A stretch of DNA of 64,000 nt from Microbacterium fluvii (lineage in GTDB: Bacteria > Actinomycetota > Actinomycetes > Actinomycetales > Microbacteriaceae). Made by a program: the position numbers and the translations under genes. The DNA lies in assembly GCF_025515205.1 (NCBI RefSeq), contig NZ_JAOPFX010000001.1:1781147-1845146 (forward strand), in the 5' to 3' direction. This document shows, piece by piece, positions 26,901-37,819 of this stretch. Each line of letters opens with the position of its first letter. Position 1 is the first letter of the stretch. The notes beneath the pieces are model-generated. The model did no database searches. It saw only the letters and a list, made by a program, of their open reading frames with translations, and had not been told where the DNA came from.

Positions 26901-26965
26901 GAGACCCGCGGTTCCGCACGAGACCCCGCTCCCCCCAGCGGGTCTCAGCCGGGATCGCGGGTCTC
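26901..26965. repeat. nested inverted repeat
   Basis: Outer arms GAGACCCGCG (26901-26910) and CGCGGGTCTC (26956-26965) are perfect; inner arms GAGACCCCGCT (26920-26930) and AGCGGGTCTC (26937-26946) are nearly so. All four share GAGACCC/GGGTCTC, so alternative foldings are possible. Probably a terminator for the upstream gene, or a repeat. Confidence 0.6.
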
Positions 26966-26980
26966 AGCTTTGCACGGGAG

Positions 26981-27053
26981 GGTTTCGACTCGCGCCTGCG
27001 GCCCTCGCTCAACCTTGACCCGCGCCGCATCAACGCTGCTGCGCAGCATTGAT
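26981..27053. repeat. REP-like segments downstream of ctaB
   Basis: GGTTTCGACTCGCG...CTCGCTCAACC (26981-27014) resembles short palindromic repeats common in Microbacteriaceae intergenic DNA. Next to it ATCAACGCTGC/GCAGCATTGAT (27029-27053) forms an 11-bp hairpin ten bases beyond the ctaB stop, a plausible terminator. Confidence 0.5.
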
Positions 27054-27063
27054 CCGTCACGCG

Positions 27064-27990
27064 TCAAAACGGCAGGAGCGGGTCGATCGCGATCGCGACG
27101 AACAGCAGCGTGAGATACGTGATGGATGCGTGGAACACGCGCATCGGGCGCGGCTCGGTGCCGCGCACGGCGCGGTTGTAGAGGCGGTGCGACTCGTAGA
27201 TGAACCAGCCGCCGAACACGATCGACGACGCCGTGTAGACGAGTCCCATCTGCGCGACCGGGATCAGCAGCAGCGAGCATGCGACCGTCGCCCACGCATA
27301 GAGGATGACCTGAAGGCCGACCTGGGAGCCGTTGCGGGTCGCGCCGAGCATCGGCACGTCGGCCTCTTCATAGTCGCCCTTGTACTTCATCGACAGAGGC
27401 CAGTAGTGCGGCGGAGTCCACAGGAACACCAGCACGAACAGGATGACCGGCGGCCAGGCCAGCGAACCCGTCACCGCGGTCCACCCGATCACGACGGGGA
27501 AGCAGCCGGCGATCCCGCCCCACACGATGTTCTGCTCGGTGCGGCGCTTGAGCACCATCGTGTAGATCACGACGTAGAAGAAGATCGCGGCCGCCGACAG
27601 GGTCGCCGCGAGCCAGTTGGTGGTCAGCCACAGCCACACCGTCGAGAAGACGGCGAGCGTCCACGCGAAGATCAGCGCACCGCGGGGCGACACCTCGCCG
27701 GTGACGAGCGGGCGACCGGCCGTGCGCTGCATGTGCGCGTCGATGTCGCGGTCGATGTACATGTTGAACGTCGCGGCGGAGCCGGCGCTCAGGGATCCGC
27801 CGATGACGGTGGCCAGCACGAGCCACAGCGACGGCATGCCGTTCTGCGCGAGGATCATGACCGGGACCGTGGTCACCAGCAGCAGTTCGAGCACGCGGGG
27901 CTTGGTGAGCGTGATGTAGGCGCGGACCGTGCGTCCGATCGAACGCGGGGCCGTCGCCACCGGTTCGTACGACGTCGTCGAGATGTCCAT
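27064..27990 (-). CDS. ctaB: heme O synthase (protoheme IX farnesyltransferase)
   Basis: A 308-residue UbiA-superfamily prenyltransferase that farnesylates heme B to heme O. Seen: [11 protein letters not shown], the Asp-rich [15 protein letters not shown], and the second motif in [24 protein letters not shown], which are diagnostic. About eight to nine helices. ATG 27990 starts [10 protein letters not shown]; an in-frame ATG at 28002 is an alternative I cannot exclude. Divergent from tkt. Confidence 0.94.
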   Translation of the reverse strand: MDISTTSYEPVATAPRSIGRTVRAYITLTKPRVLELLLVTTVPVMILAQNGMPSLWLVLATVIGGSLSAGSAATFNMYIDRDIDAHMQRTAGRPLVTGEVSPRGALIFAWTLAVFSTVWLWLTTNWLAATLSAAAIFFYVVIYTMVLKRRTEQNIVWGGIAGCFPVVIGWTAVTGSLAWPPVILFVLVFLWTPPHYWPLSMKYKGDYEEADVPMLGATRNGSQVGLQVILYAWATVACSLLLIPVAQMGLVYTASSIVFGGWFIYESHRLYNRAVRGTEPRPMRVFHASITYLTLLFVAIAIDPLLPF

Positions 27991-28085
27991 CGTCCCCCGC
28001 ATCAGCCTCTTCGGATCGCCGTCCAGTCTAGGGCACGACGGCGTCACAGATCGTCTCCGACCGCCGCAGCGCCACCCCCCTTCGC

Positions 28086-28091
28086 TATGCT
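28086..28091 (+). promoter_or_regulatory. -10 element of the pentose phosphate operon
   Basis: TATGCT, predicting a start near 28098 and a ~90-nt leader before the tkt GTG. I saw no riboswitch-like structure in the leader. Confidence 0.45.
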
Positions 28092-28189
28092 GGGACCACG
28101 CGCGCCCGCGTTGCGCCGATCCCCCTTCTCCCGCTCGGACGAGGGCCGCGACCGGACATGAAGGGCGCCCCACTGAGAAAGGCGGCCGC

Positions 28190-30265
28190 GTGTCGGAGCT
28201 GGTTTGGGATGAGATCGATCGGCGCGCGGTGGACACCGCTCGCGTGCTGGCTGCCGACGCGGTGGAGAAGGTCGGCAACGGCCACCCCGGCACCGCGATG
28301 AGCCTGGCTCCGGCGGCCTACCTGCTGTATCAGCGGGTGCTGCGCCATGACCCGGCGGATGTCGACTGGCTGGGCCGCGACCGCTTCATCCTCTCGGCGG
28401 GCCACTCGTCGCTGACGCAGTACGTGCAGCTCTACCTGGGCGGCTTCGGCCTAGAGCTCGATGACCTGAAGTCGCTGCGCACGTGGGGATCGAAGACTCC
28501 CGGCCACCCCGAGTACGGCCACACGAAGGGCGTCGAGATCACGACCGGCCCGCTCGGCCAGGGTCTGTCGTCGGCGGTCGGCTTCGCGTACGCGGCGCGG
28601 TACGAGCGGGGTCTGTTCGATCCGGATGCTGCCGCCGGCACCTCTCCGTTCGACCACTTCGTCTACGTGGTCGCCGGCGACGGCGACCTGCAGGAAGGCG
28701 TCACGAGCGAGGCGTCGTCGCTGGCGGGCCACCAGGAGCTCGGCAACCTCATCGCGATCTACGACTCGAACCAGATCTCGATCGAAGACGACACCAACGT
28801 CGCCTTCACGGAAGACGTCGCGAAGCGCTACGAGGCGTACGGCTGGCACGTGCAGACGGTGGACTGGAAGAAGACCGGCCAGTACGTCGAAGACGTCGCC
28901 GAGCTGCACGCGGCCATCGAGGCCGCGAAGGGCGAGACGGCCAAGCCCTCGCTCATCATCCTGAAGACGATCATCGGCTGGCCCTCCCCGGGCAAGCAGA
29001 ACACCGGCAAGATCCACGGCTCGGCCCTGGGCGCCGACGAGCTGGCCGCCACTAAAAAGGTGCTGGGCTTCGACCCCGCCGAGACCTTCGTCGTCGCCGA
29101 CGACGTCATCGCGCACACCCGCGCTCTGGCGGACCGCGCCGCCGACGCCCACGCGGCGTGGCAGGAGTCGTTCGACGCCTGGGCTGCCGCGAACCCCGAG
29201 CGCAAGGCGCTGCTCGATCGCCTCGAGGCGGGTGAGCTGCCGGCGGACCTGTCGGTGCCGTCGTTCGAATCGGGCAAGGACGTCTCGACCCGCGCCGCCG
29301 GCGGCGTCGTGCTCAACGCGCTGGCCGACCAGCTGCCCGAGCTGTGGGGCGGCTCTGCCGACCTCGCCGAGTCGAACCTCACGACGATCAAGAGCGCCAA
29401 GAGCTTCATCCCGGCCGAGTGGTCGACCCACGAGTGGTCGGGCGACCCCTACGGGCGAGTGCTGCACTTCGGCATCCGCGAGCACGCGATGGGCGCGATC
29501 GTCAACGGCATCAAGCTGCACGGCCCCACCCGCCCGTTCGGCGGCACGTTCCTGATCTTCAGCGACTACATGCGCCCCTCGGTGCGGCTGGCCGCCCTCA
29601 TGGACATCCCGTCGATCTTCGTGTGGACCCATGACTCGGTCGCCCTCGGCGAAGACGGCCCCACCCACCAGCCGATCGAGCAGCTGGCGACCCTGCGCGC
29701 GATCCCGAACTTCACCGTCGTGCGCCCCGCCGACGCCAACGAGACCTCCGCCGCGTGGCTCGAGATCGTCCGCCGCACCAGCGGCGGCCCTGTCGGCATC
29801 GCCTTGACCCGCCAGAACATCCCGGTGTTCCCCCGCGGCGAAGAAGGATTCGCGACCACCGACGGCGTCGCCAAGGGCGCCTACGTGCTCATCGACGCCG
29901 ACGGCACCCCCGACGTGATCCTCATCGCCACCGGGTCCGAGGTGCAGCTGGCCGTCGCCGCCCGCGAGACCCTCGCGGCCGAGGGCATCCAGGCCCGCGT
30001 CGTGTCGGCTCCGTCGCTGGAGTGGTTCGCCGAGCAGGACGAGGCGTACCGCGAGAGCGTGCTGCCGTCATCCGTCACCGCGCGCGTCTCGGTCGAGGCC
30101 GGCTCCGCCCTCACCTGGCGAGGCATCGTCGGCGACAAGGGCCGCTCCGTCGCGATCGACCACTTCGGCGCCTCCGCCGACTACAAGACCCTGTTCGAGA
30201 AGTTCGGCATCACCGCCGAGGCCGTCGTCGAGGCGGCACGCGAGTCCCTCAAGGAGAACGCATGA
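28190..30265 (+). CDS. tkt: transketolase
   Basis: A 691-residue thiamine-diphosphate enzyme of the non-oxidative pentose phosphate pathway. Seen: [14 protein letters not shown], the cofactor motif GDGDLQEG...[24 protein letters not shown] and [11 protein letters not shown]. The GTG at 28190 ([10 protein letters not shown]) follows GAAAGG. First gene of the six-gene pentose phosphate operon; its stop overlaps the tal start. Confidence 0.96.
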   Translation: MSELVWDEIDRRAVDTARVLAADAVEKVGNGHPGTAMSLAPAAYLLYQRVLRHDPADVDWLGRDRFILSAGHSSLTQYVQLYLGGFGLELDDLKSLRTWGSKTPGHPEYGHTKGVEITTGPLGQGLSSAVGFAYAARYERGLFDPDAAAGTSPFDHFVYVVAGDGDLQEGVTSEASSLAGHQELGNLIAIYDSNQISIEDDTNVAFTEDVAKRYEAYGWHVQTVDWKKTGQYVEDVAELHAAIEAAKGETAKPSLIILKTIIGWPSPGKQNTGKIHGSALGADELAATKKVLGFDPAETFVVADDVIAHTRALADRAADAHAAWQESFDAWAAANPERKALLDRLEAGELPADLSVPSFESGKDVSTRAAGGVVLNALADQLPELWGGSADLAESNLTTIKSAKSFIPAEWSTHEWSGDPYGRVLHFGIREHAMGAIVNGIKLHGPTRPFGGTFLIFSDYMRPSVRLAALMDIPSIFVWTHDSVALGEDGPTHQPIEQLATLRAIPNFTVVRPADANETSAAWLEIVRRTSGGPVGIALTRQNIPVFPRGEEGFATTDGVAKGAYVLIDADGTPDVILIATGSEVQLAVAARETLAAEGIQARVVSAPSLEWFAEQDEAYRESVLPSSVTARVSVEAGSALTWRGIVGDKGRSVAIDHFGASADYKTLFEKFGITAEAVVEAARESLKENA

Positions 30266-31380
30266 GCACGCCCACCCAAGACCTCGCCGCCGCCGGCGTC
30301 AGCATCTGGCTCGACGACCTGTCGCGCTCCCGCATCACCAGTGGCAACCTCGCCGAACTGATCGCCACCCGCAACGTCACCGGCGTCACCACCAACCCGT
30401 CGATCTTCCAGGCCGCCATCGGCAACACGAGCGACGACTCCTACGCGGCCGGCCTCGCCGAGCTCGCGCAGCAGGGCGCCGACGTCGACGCGGCGATCTT
30501 CGCGCTGACGACCGAGGACGTGCAGGCCGCGGCCGACATCTTCCGCCCCGTCTTCGACGCGACCGGCGGTGTCGACGGACGCGTGTCGATCGAGGTCTCC
30601 CCCGACCTCGCGCACGACACCGAGGCGACGATCGTCGAGGCGAAGCAGCTGTGGGCGAAGGTCGACCGGCCCAACACCCTCATCAAGATCCCCGCCACGA
30701 AGGCGGGCCTTCCCGCGATCACGGCCGTGATCGCCGAGGGCATCTCGGTCAACGTGACCCTCATCTTCAGCCTCGACCGGTACGCGGCGGTCATCGACGC
30801 ATACCTCGCCGGCCTCGAGCAGGCCAAGGCCGCGGGCCGCGACCTGTCGCAGATCCACTCGGTCGCCTCGTTCTTCGTCTCGCGCGTCGACACCGAGGTC
30901 GACAAGCGCCTCGCCGCGCTCGGCGCTGCCGACGCGCTCAAGAGCAAGGCCGGTGTCGCCAACGCTCGCCTGGCGTACGAGCTCTACGAGAAGGCCTTCG
31001 CCGCCGACGGCGCGCGGGCGCTCGTCGCCGCCGGCGCCAACGTGCAGCGGCCGCTGTGGGCCTCGACCGGTGTGAAAGACCCCAACCTGCCCGACACGCT
31101 CTACGTCACCGAGCTGGTCGCCCCCGGCACCGTCAACACGATGCCCGAGAAGACCCTCGAGGCCACCTTCGACCACGGAGTCGTCACCGGCGACACCGTC
31201 ACCGGCGCCTACGCCGAAGCGCACGGCGTGTTCGACGACCTGGCCGCCGCCGGCGTCGATTTCGCCGACGTCACCCAGGTGCTCGAAGACGAAGGCGTCG
31301 ACAAGTTCATCGCCTCGTGGCACGACCTCCAGAAGACCGTCGCGGACGCCCTCGCAGCGGCGCCCGAGGCCGCGCGATGA
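30262..31380 (+). CDS. tal: transaldolase
   Basis: A 372-residue transaldolase of the actinobacterial type. Seen: [24 protein letters not shown], the Schiff-base Lys in [13 protein letters not shown], and [19 protein letters not shown] overlaps the tkt stop (ATGA) and follows AAGGAG. Confidence 0.95.
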   Translation: MSTPTQDLAAAGVSIWLDDLSRSRITSGNLAELIATRNVTGVTTNPSIFQAAIGNTSDDSYAAGLAELAQQGADVDAAIFALTTEDVQAAADIFRPVFDATGGVDGRVSIEVSPDLAHDTEATIVEAKQLWAKVDRPNTLIKIPATKAGLPAITAVIAEGISVNVTLIFSLDRYAAVIDAYLAGLEQAKAAGRDLSQIHSVASFFVSRVDTEVDKRLAALGAADALKSKAGVANARLAYELYEKAFAADGARALVAAGANVQRPLWASTGVKDPNLPDTLYVTELVAPGTVNTMPEKTLEATFDHGVVTGDTVTGAYAEAHGVFDDLAAAGVDFADVTQVLEDEGVDKFIASWHDLQKTVADALAAAPEAAR

Positions 31381-32996
31381 GCGTTCGCCTCCACCTGTCG
31401 GGTCACGTCAAGTCGGTCGTCGACGAGGCGCTCCCCCGACTGACGGCCGAGCTGGTCGCCTCCGGCATCACGGCGGGCGACCCCACCCTGTGGGGCCCCG
31501 CGGCCGAGGCCGAGGCGAGCAAGCGCCTGGGCTGGGTGCAGGCTGTCAGCGTCTCGCGGCCGCTCGTGGCCGAGATCGCGGCGCTGCGGGCCGAGTTGGT
31601 CGCCGCCGGAGTCACCCGCGTCGTGCTGGCCGGCATGGGCGGCTCCTCGCTGGCACCCGAGGTCATCGCGCAGACGGCCGGCGTGCCGCTGGTGATCCTC
31701 GACACCACGGTTCCCGGTCAGGTGCTGGCCGCCATCGACGGCGACTCCGAGAGCGGCGGGCTCGCCGAGACCGTGCTCGTGGTGGCGTCGAAGTCGGGTT
31801 CCACGATCGAGACCGACTCCGCGAAGCGCGCGTTCGAGGCCGCCTTCCGCGACCTCGGCATCGACCCGGCCGAGCGCATCGTCGTCGTCACCGACCCCGG
31901 CTCTCCCCTGGACGAATCCGCGCGCGCCGAGGGCTTGCGCGTCTTCACCGCCGACCCCACCGTGGGCGGGCGCTACTCCGCACTCACGGCGTTCGGCCTC
32001 GTGCCGACGGGCCTCGCCGGCGTCGACCTCGACGAACTGCTCGACGAGGCCGAGGCGTCGCTGCTCGAAGTCGCGATCGACAGCCCCGACAACCCCGCCC
32101 TGGTGCTCGCCGCCGCGATCGCCGGCGGCAGCCCCCGCAAAGACAAGCTGGGACTCATCACCGACGGCACGCACATCGTCGGCCTGCCCGACTGGATCGA
32201 GCAGCTGATCGCCGAGTCGACCGGGAAACAAGGCACCGGCATCCTTCCCGTCGTGCTGCTGCCCGTCTCGCCCGAGGTCGAGAACCCTCCCGCCGATCTG
32301 CAGATCGTGCGCCTGGTCGACGAAGCCGACGAGTTCCACTTCTTCGAGCACCACGAGAACGAGGTCCTCGTCAGCGGCACCCTCGGTGCACAGCTGATCG
32401 TGTGGGAGTACGCGACGGCGATCGCGGGGCGGATGCTGGGCATCAACCCGTTCGACCAGCCCGACGTCGAGTCGGCCAAGGTGGCGGCCCGCGGGCTGCT
32501 CGACGCCCGTCCTGAGCCGTCGGCGCCGGCCTTCACGGTCGACGGCGTCGAGGTGCGCGTCTCGGATTCCGCACTGGCGGCATCCGGCACGATCGCCGGA
32601 GTCCTCGACGCCCTGTGGGCGCAGCTGCCGTCCGACGGCTATGTCTCGGTGCAGGCCTACGTCGATCGACTGCGCCTGCCCCAGCTGCAGGGACTGCGCG
32701 AGCTCGTGGCGGCCGACTCCGGACGCCCCGCCACCTTCGGGTGGGGTCCTCGATTCCTCCACTCCACCGGCCAGTACCACAAGGGCGGTCCCGCGACCGG
32801 CGTGTTCCTGCAGATCCTCGAGCGCACCGACGTCGACCTCGAGATCCCCGGGCGCCCCTTCACGTTCGGCCAGCTGGTGCAGGCCCAGGCGCTCGGCGAC
32901 GCGAGCGTGCTCGCGGCGCACGGCCGCCCGGTGGTCACCCTCACCCTCACCGACCCGCAGACCGAGGTGCTCTCGCTCTTCGAGGCCGCCCAGTAG
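31377..32996 (+). CDS. pgi: glucose-6-phosphate isomerase
   Basis: A 539-residue isomerase linking glycolysis to the pentose phosphate pathway. Sugar-phosphate isomerase domains include [36 protein letters not shown] and [12 protein letters not shown]. The sequence is of the divergent Pgi type found fused or adjacent to tal in actinobacteria. ATG overlaps the tal stop (ATGA). Confidence 0.92.
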   Translation: MSVRLHLSGHVKSVVDEALPRLTAELVASGITAGDPTLWGPAAEAEASKRLGWVQAVSVSRPLVAEIAALRAELVAAGVTRVVLAGMGGSSLAPEVIAQTAGVPLVILDTTVPGQVLAAIDGDSESGGLAETVLVVASKSGSTIETDSAKRAFEAAFRDLGIDPAERIVVVTDPGSPLDESARAEGLRVFTADPTVGGRYSALTAFGLVPTGLAGVDLDELLDEAEASLLEVAIDSPDNPALVLAAAIAGGSPRKDKLGLITDGTHIVGLPDWIEQLIAESTGKQGTGILPVVLLPVSPEVENPPADLQIVRLVDEADEFHFFEHHENEVLVSGTLGAQLIVWEYATAIAGRMLGINPFDQPDVESAKVAARGLLDARPEPSAPAFTVDGVEVRVSDSALAASGTIAGVLDALWAQLPSDGYVSVQAYVDRLRLPQLQGLRELVAADSGRPATFGWGPRFLHSTGQYHKGGPATGVFLQILERTDVDLEIPGRPFTFGQLVQAQALGDASVLAAHGRPVVTLTLTDPQTEVLSLFEAAQ

Positions 32997-33009
32997 GAGC
33001 AACTCCCCT

Positions 33010-34596
33010 ATGACCGTGAACACCTCTGAGGCGAGCGGCGCAGCATCTTTCGCGCCCGCCGAGATCTCGCGCGGACACAATCCGCTGCGCGACCCGGACG
33101 ACAACCGCCTCAACCGGATCGCAGGGCCCAGCGCCCTGGTCATCTTCGGTGTGACGGGAGACCTCTCCCGCAAGAAGCTCATGCCCGCCGTGTACGACCT
33201 CGCCAACCGTGGCCTGCTGCCGCCCGGCTTCGCGCTGGTCGGATTCGCGCGCCGAGACTGGGCGGACCAGGACTTCGCCGACGTCGTGCAGGAGGCCGTG
33301 AAGGCCCACGCCCGCACCGAGTACCGCGAAGAGACCTGGCAGCAGCTGCTGCAGGGCATCCGCTTCGTCTCGGGCGAGTTCGGCGACGACGACGCGTTCC
33401 GTCGACTGCGCGAGACCGTCGAGCGTCTCGACCTCGAGCGGGGGACGATGGGCAACCACGCGTTCTACCTGTCGATCCCGCCGAAGGACTTTCCCATCGT
33501 GGCCGACCAGCTCAAGCGCTCCGGGCTGGTCGACGACACCGCCGACCAGCCAGAGCGCTGGCGACGCGTCGTGATCGAGAAGCCGTTCGGCCACGATCTG
33601 GCCTCGGCCCGCGAGCTCAACGACGCGCTGCGCAGCGCGTTCCCGACCGACTCGATCTTCCGCATCGACCACTACCTCGGCAAGGAGACGGTGCAGAACA
33701 TCCTCGCGCTGCGCTTCGCCAACGAGCTGTACGAGCCGATCTGGAACCGCAACTACGTCGACCACGTGCAGATCACGATGGCCGAAGACATCGGCGTGGG
33801 CGGACGTGCGGGCTACTACGACGGCATCGGCGCGGCGCGCGACGTCATCCAGAACCACCTGCTGCAGCTGCTGGCGCTCACGGCGATGGAAGAGCCGATC
33901 AGCTTCGACGCGACCCAGCTGCGGGCGGAGAAGGAGAAGGTGCTCGCCGCCGTCACCCTTCCCGCCGACCTCGGCGCGACCACCGCGCGCGGGCAGTATG
34001 CGGGCGGCTGGCAGGGCGGGGAGCAGGTCACGGGGTTCCTCGACGAAGACGGCATGGACCCGGCGTCGACCACCGAGACGTTCGCCGCCGTCACCCTCGA
34101 GGTGAACACCCGCCGCTGGGCCGGCGTGCCGTTCTATCTGCGCACCGGCAAGCGACTGGGCAGGCGCGTCACCGAGATCGCCGTGGTCTTCAAGAAGGCG
34201 CCCGACGTGCTGTTCCGCGAGACGGGGGGCCAGGGACAGAACGCCCTCGTCATCCGTGTGCAGCCCGACGAGGGCGTCACCATCCGGTTCGGATCGAAGG
34301 TGCCGGGTGCGGGAAGCCAGGTGCGCGACGTCACGATGGACTTCGGCTACGGCCACGCCTTCACCGAGCAGAGCCCTGAGGCCTACGAGCGCCTCATCCT
34401 CGACGTGCTCCTGGGCGACCCGCCGCTGTTCCCCCGGCACGAAGAGGTCGAGCTCTCGTGGAAGATCCTCGACCCCATCGAACAGTACTGGGCGGCCGAA
34501 GGCGGCACGCTCCAGCAGTATTCGCCTGGTTCGTGGGGGCCGCCCTCGGCCGAAGCGATGCTCGCCCGCGACGGACGCGTCTGGAGACGACCGTGA
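33010..34596 (+). CDS. zwf: glucose-6-phosphate dehydrogenase
   Basis: A 528-residue NADP-dependent enzyme that opens the oxidative branch. Seen: VIFGVTGDLSRKKLMPAVYD (nucleotide fold), EKPFGHDL, and the active-site RIDHYLGKETVQN. ATG 33010 follows TAGGAG by nine bases. opcA, which in corynebacteria and mycobacteria helps assemble this enzyme, is next. Confidence 0.97.
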   Translation: MTVNTSEASGAASFAPAEISRGHNPLRDPDDNRLNRIAGPSALVIFGVTGDLSRKKLMPAVYDLANRGLLPPGFALVGFARRDWADQDFADVVQEAVKAHARTEYREETWQQLLQGIRFVSGEFGDDDAFRRLRETVERLDLERGTMGNHAFYLSIPPKDFPIVADQLKRSGLVDDTADQPERWRRVVIEKPFGHDLASARELNDALRSAFPTDSIFRIDHYLGKETVQNILALRFANELYEPIWNRNYVDHVQITMAEDIGVGGRAGYYDGIGAARDVIQNHLLQLLALTAMEEPISFDATQLRAEKEKVLAAVTLPADLGATTARGQYAGGWQGGEQVTGFLDEDGMDPASTTETFAAVTLEVNTRRWAGVPFYLRTGKRLGRRVTEIAVVFKKAPDVLFRETGGQGQNALVIRVQPDEGVTIRFGSKVPGAGSQVRDVTMDFGYGHAFTEQSPEAYERLILDVLLGDPPLFPRHEEVELSWKILDPIEQYWAAEGGTLQQYSPGSWGPPSAEAMLARDGRVWRRP

Positions 34597-35537
34597 TCAT
34601 CGATCTGCCCGACACCACTGTGAGCAAGATCACGCGTGCGCTGGTCAGCGTGCGCGAAGAGGGCGGCGCCGTCGCCCTGGGCCGCGTGCTCACCCTCATC
34701 ATCGCGACACGCCACGGTGCAGAAGAAGAGGTGATCGACGCCGCCAATGCCGCCTCCCGCGAGCACCCCATGCGCGTCATCGTGCTGATGATCGGCGACG
34801 AGGAGGGCGCGCCGCGCCTGGACGCCCAGATCCGCATCGGCGGGGATGCCGGAGCCAGCGAGGTGGTCGTGCTGCGGGCCCATGGGGCCGCCGGATCGAA
34901 CACCGAGAGCCTCGTGACGGGACTGCTGCTGCCCGACGCGCCTGTGATCGCGTGGTGGCCGGGCGAGACGCCCGACGTGCCGTCGACGACGGCCCTCGGC
35001 CGCATCGCGCAGCGCCGTATCACCGATGCCTCGTCGCAGACCGATCCGGCCGCCTGGGTGCGGTCGCTGGGCACCCACTACGCCCCCGGCGACACCGACT
35101 TCGCCTGGACCCGCGTCACCCGCTGGCGCGAGCAGCTGGCCGCCGTGCTCGATCAGCCGCCGTACGAGCCCGTGCTGTCCGCCACCGTGCGCGGCGCCGC
35201 CGACTCGCCGTCGACGAGCCTGCTGGCCGCATGGCTGCGCCTCAAGCTGGGCGTGCCGGTGACCTACGAATACCTTCCGACCGACGACTGGGCGCACGGC
35301 ATCAAGTCGGTGCGCCTCGAGCGACCGAGCGGGGCCACCGTGCTGGAGCGCCCCGAGGCCGGCGTCGCGGTGCTGACCCAGCCCGGACAGCCGAGCCATG
35401 ACCTCGCCTTCCCGCGCCGCACCCTGCGGGAATGCCTGGCAGAGGAGCTCCGCCGGCTCGACCCCGACGTCCTGTATGGTCGTGTCATCACCGAGGGCTG
35501 GGAGCTCTTGGGCCGGCCGCAGGAGAGCGATGTCTGA
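34593..35537 (+). CDS. opcA: glucose-6-phosphate dehydrogenase assembly protein OpcA
   Basis: A 314-residue OpcA-family protein: MIIDLPDTTVSKI start, RVLTLIIATRH, LLLPDAPVIAWWPGETP and ASWLRLKLG-like AAWLRLKLGVPVTYE. Supports G6PDH activity as an assembly or redox partner. GTG start overlaps the zwf stop (GTGA). Confidence 0.93.
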   Translation: MIIDLPDTTVSKITRALVSVREEGGAVALGRVLTLIIATRHGAEEEVIDAANAASREHPMRVIVLMIGDEEGAPRLDAQIRIGGDAGASEVVVLRAHGAAGSNTESLVTGLLLPDAPVIAWWPGETPDVPSTTALGRIAQRRITDASSQTDPAAWVRSLGTHYAPGDTDFAWTRVTRWREQLAAVLDQPPYEPVLSATVRGAADSPSTSLLAAWLRLKLGVPVTYEYLPTDDWAHGIKSVRLERPSGATVLERPEAGVAVLTQPGQPSHDLAFPRRTLRECLAEELRRLDPDVLYGRVITEGWELLGRPQESDV

Positions 35538-36312
35538 GTTCGGTGCAGAGAAGCGAGTGGTGATCTCCCCGGATCCCACCGCGCTGGCCGAGTCCGTCGC
35601 GAACCGGCTGCTGCATCGTCTGCTCAAGCGCACGCGCGCGGGAATCGTCGAGCACATCGCCGTCACCGGCGGCGACATCGCCCTCGCGGTGCTGGCCGCG
35701 GCGGGAGCCTCTCCCGTGCGAGAAAAGGTCGACTGGTCGCTGGTGCACGTCTGGTGGGGAAACGAGCGCTTCGTCGCCGCCGACTCGCCTGAGCGCAACG
35801 AGTGGCAGACGCGCCGCGCTCTGCTCGATCACATCGCCGTGCCGGCAGAGAACATCCATGCGGTCGCCGCCGCCGACTCCGGCCTCGACCTGGATGCGGC
35901 CGCGGATGCGTATGCGCAGGAGCTCGCCCTGTTCGCCGCCGACGGGAACCCGTGGCCGCACTTCGACATCTGCCTCTTGGGCGTCGGCTCGGACGCTCAC
36001 ATCGCGTCGCTGTTCCCCGATCGCGCCGAGATCACGGTCACGGATCGGAGCGTGCTCCCGGTGCGCGAATCGCCCAAGCCGCCGCCGGAGCGGGTCACGC
36101 TCACCCGGCCCGTCATCAACTCGGCAGCGCGGGTGTGGCTCGTGCTGGCCGGCAGCGACAAGGCATCGGCGCTGGGCCTGGCACTGGCCGGCGCCAGCTA
36201 CACGAACGTGCCGGCGGGCGGCGCGAAAGGCACCAAGCGCACGATCTTCTTCGTCGACGCCGCGGCCGCCGAGCGCGTTCCGGCCGAGCTGATCGACCAG
36301 GAATACTACTGA
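35530..36312 (+). CDS. pgl: 6-phosphogluconolactonase
   Basis: A 260-residue lactonase of the DevB type, acting after Zwf. Seen: VHVWWGNERFV, DICLLGVGSDAHIASLFP (conserved G-x-G-xDGH-like site), and PPPERVTLTRPVIN. ATG overlaps opcA by 8 bp and follows AGGAG. Last gene of the operon; a hairpin follows. No gnd gene is present here. Confidence 0.95.
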   Translation: MSEFGAEKRVVISPDPTALAESVANRLLHRLLKRTRAGIVEHIAVTGGDIALAVLAAAGASPVREKVDWSLVHVWWGNERFVAADSPERNEWQTRRALLDHIAVPAENIHAVAAADSGLDLDAAADAYAQELALFAADGNPWPHFDICLLGVGSDAHIASLFPDRAEITVTDRSVLPVRESPKPPPERVTLTRPVINSAARVWLVLAGSDKASALGLALAGASYTNVPAGGAKGTKRTIFFVDAAAAERVPAELIDQEYY

Positions 36313-36317
36313 CGCTC

Positions 36318-36339
36318 CGGCGACGCCGAAGCGTCGCCG
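36318..36339. terminator. hairpin between pgl and rbpA
   Basis: CGGCGACGC and GCGTCGCCG form a perfect 9-bp stem with a CGAA loop six bases after the pgl stop. It serves both convergent operons. There is no T-run. Confidence 0.6.
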
Positions 36340-36354
36340 AAGCGAGGCCGAGGG

Positions 36355-36708
36355 CTACTGGCCTCGGCGCTCGCGCAGCTGCTGCAGCGCGTCGTCGAGC
36401 AGGCTCTCGGCCTCTTCTTCGGTGCGGCGCTCCTTGACGTAGGCCAGGTGCGTCTTGTACGGCTCGGTCTTGGCGACCGCCGGCGGGTTCTGCTTGTCGC
36501 GCCCGGCCGGAAGTCCGGAGTGCGGCGAGTCGATGACGTCGGGGATCTCGTCCTCGGGGATGCCGGCGGCGAAGTAGCGCACCGTCTCGTTGCCGAGGGC
36601 GTCCCAGTACGAGATGGCGACGCGCTCGGCGTGGAAGCCGTGGTCCTGCTCGCCCATCGGGCCTGCGCCCACCCGCGTGCCGCGGATCGCGTTTCCGCCG
36701 GTAGCCAT
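36355..36708 (-). CDS. rbpA: RNA polymerase-binding protein RbpA
   Basis: A 117-residue actinobacterial transcription factor that binds RNA polymerase and the principal sigma factor and stabilises open complexes. Seen: AIRGTRVGAGPMGE (sigma-interaction/basic linker region), RVAISYWDALGNETVRYFA, and a C-terminal RRTEEEAESLLDDALQQLRERR helix. The zinc-ligand cysteines of some homologues are absent. ATG shares a base with the secG stop (TGATG). Confidence 0.95.
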   Translation of the reverse strand: MATGGNAIRGTRVGAGPMGEQDHGFHAERVAISYWDALGNETVRYFAAGIPEDEIPDVIDSPHSGLPAGRDKQNPPAVAKTEPYKTHLAYVKERRTEEEAESLLDDALQQLRERRGQ

Positions 36709-36959
36709 CAGACCATCCCCTGGAACTTGGTGATGAGCCCCAGCGCGACGATCGCGACGAACCACACGAGCGCCAGGATCACGGTGAAGCGGTTGAGGTT
36801 GCGTTCGGCCAGACCCGACGAGCCCAGCGCGGAGGTCATGCCGCCGCCGAACATGTCGGACAGGCCCCCACCGCGCCCCTTGTGGAGCAGGATGAGCAGG
36901 GTCAGCAGCAGGCTGGTGATGCCCAGCAGCACCTGCAGGATGAGCTCGAGGATCTGCAC
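36708..36959 (-). CDS. secG: protein-export membrane protein SecG
   Basis: An 83-residue SecYEG subunit with two helices flanking LLHKGRGGGLSDMFGGG, the diagnostic SecG loop. The GTG start (VQILELILQV) follows GGAGG. TATACT on the minus strand (revcomp 37004-37009) gives secG-rbpA its own promoter. Confidence 0.95.
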   Translation of the reverse strand: MQILELILQVLLGITSLLLTLLILLHKGRGGGLSDMFGGGMTSALGSSGLAERNLNRFTVILALVWFVAIVALGLITKFQGMV

Positions 36960-37003
36960 GGACCTCCGCCTTTCGCCGCGCCCGAGCGGGCGCACAGTCT
37001 CCC

Positions 37004-37009
37004 AGTATA
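37004..37009 (-). promoter_or_regulatory. -10 element of secG-rbpA
   Basis: TATACT on the minus strand, about 45 bases before the secG start and just beyond the tpiA stop. Confidence 0.5.
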
Positions 37010-37027
37010 AAAGGTCTGCGCGACCGA

Positions 37028-37819
37028 TCAGACGCCGACGTGCTTCTGATAGCGGATGATCGAGGCGAATTCGTCCACGACGAGGCTCGCACCGCCCACC
37101 AGGGCACCGTCGACATCAGGCTCTCGCATGAAGCTCGCGATGTTGGCCGCCTTGACGGATCCGCCGTACAGCACGCGGGTGCGGGCTGCGGCATCCTCCC
37201 CCAGCGTCTGCGCGATGACGCCGCGCAGGGCAGCGCAGACCTCCTGGGCCTGCTCGGGCGAGGCCACCTGGCCGGTGCCGATCGCCCAGACCGGCTCGTA
37301 GGCCACGACGAAGTCCGCATCGGCGGGCACATTCGCGAGGGCCGCCTGCAGCTGGGCCACCGAGACCGCGGTGGGTCCGGACTCTTCGCGCTGCTCCAGC
37401 GTCTCGCCGACGCAGATCACCGGCACGAGACCGTGCTTCAGCGCCGCCTGCACCTTCGCCGCCACGACATCGTCGCCTTCGGCGTGGTACTCGCGCCGCT
37501 CGGAGTGCCCGATGATGACGTAGCGCGCGTCGAGCTTCGCCAGGAACGCGCCCGAGACCTCGCCGGTGTACGCACCGGAGTCGTGCGTCGACAGGTCCTG
37601 CGCCCCGAGGGCGAACGGGATCTTGTCGGCGTCGAGCAGCGTCTGCACCGTGCGCAGGTCGGTGAACGGCGGGAAGACCCCGACCTCGACTCTCCCCTGC
37701 TCGTGTCCGGCGTCCTTCAGCGTCCAGTGCAGCTTCTGCACGAACGCGACCGCCTGCAGGTGGTCGAGGTTCATCTTCCAGTTGCCGGCGATGAACGGGG
37801 TACGGGGCGTCACGCCCAT
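37028..37819 (-). CDS. tpiA: triosephosphate isomerase
   Basis: A 263-residue glycolytic enzyme. Seen: FIAGNWKMN (Asn and Lys of the active site), [10 protein letters not shown] (electrophilic His), [11 protein letters not shown] (catalytic Glu) and [11 protein letters not shown]. It starts 10 bp inside pgk; a GTG six bases downstream is possible but also overlaps. Confidence 0.97.
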   Translation of the reverse strand: MGVTPRTPFIAGNWKMNLDHLQAVAFVQKLHWTLKDAGHEQGRVEVGVFPPFTDLRTVQTLLDADKIPFALGAQDLSTHDSGAYTGEVSGAFLAKLDARYVIIGHSERREYHAEGDDVVAAKVQAALKHGLVPVICVGETLEQREESGPTAVSVAQLQAALANVPADADFVVAYEPVWAIGTGQVASPEQAQEVCAALRGVIAQTLGEDAAARTRVLYGGSVKAANIASFMREPDVDGALVGGASLVVDEFASIIRYQKHVGV

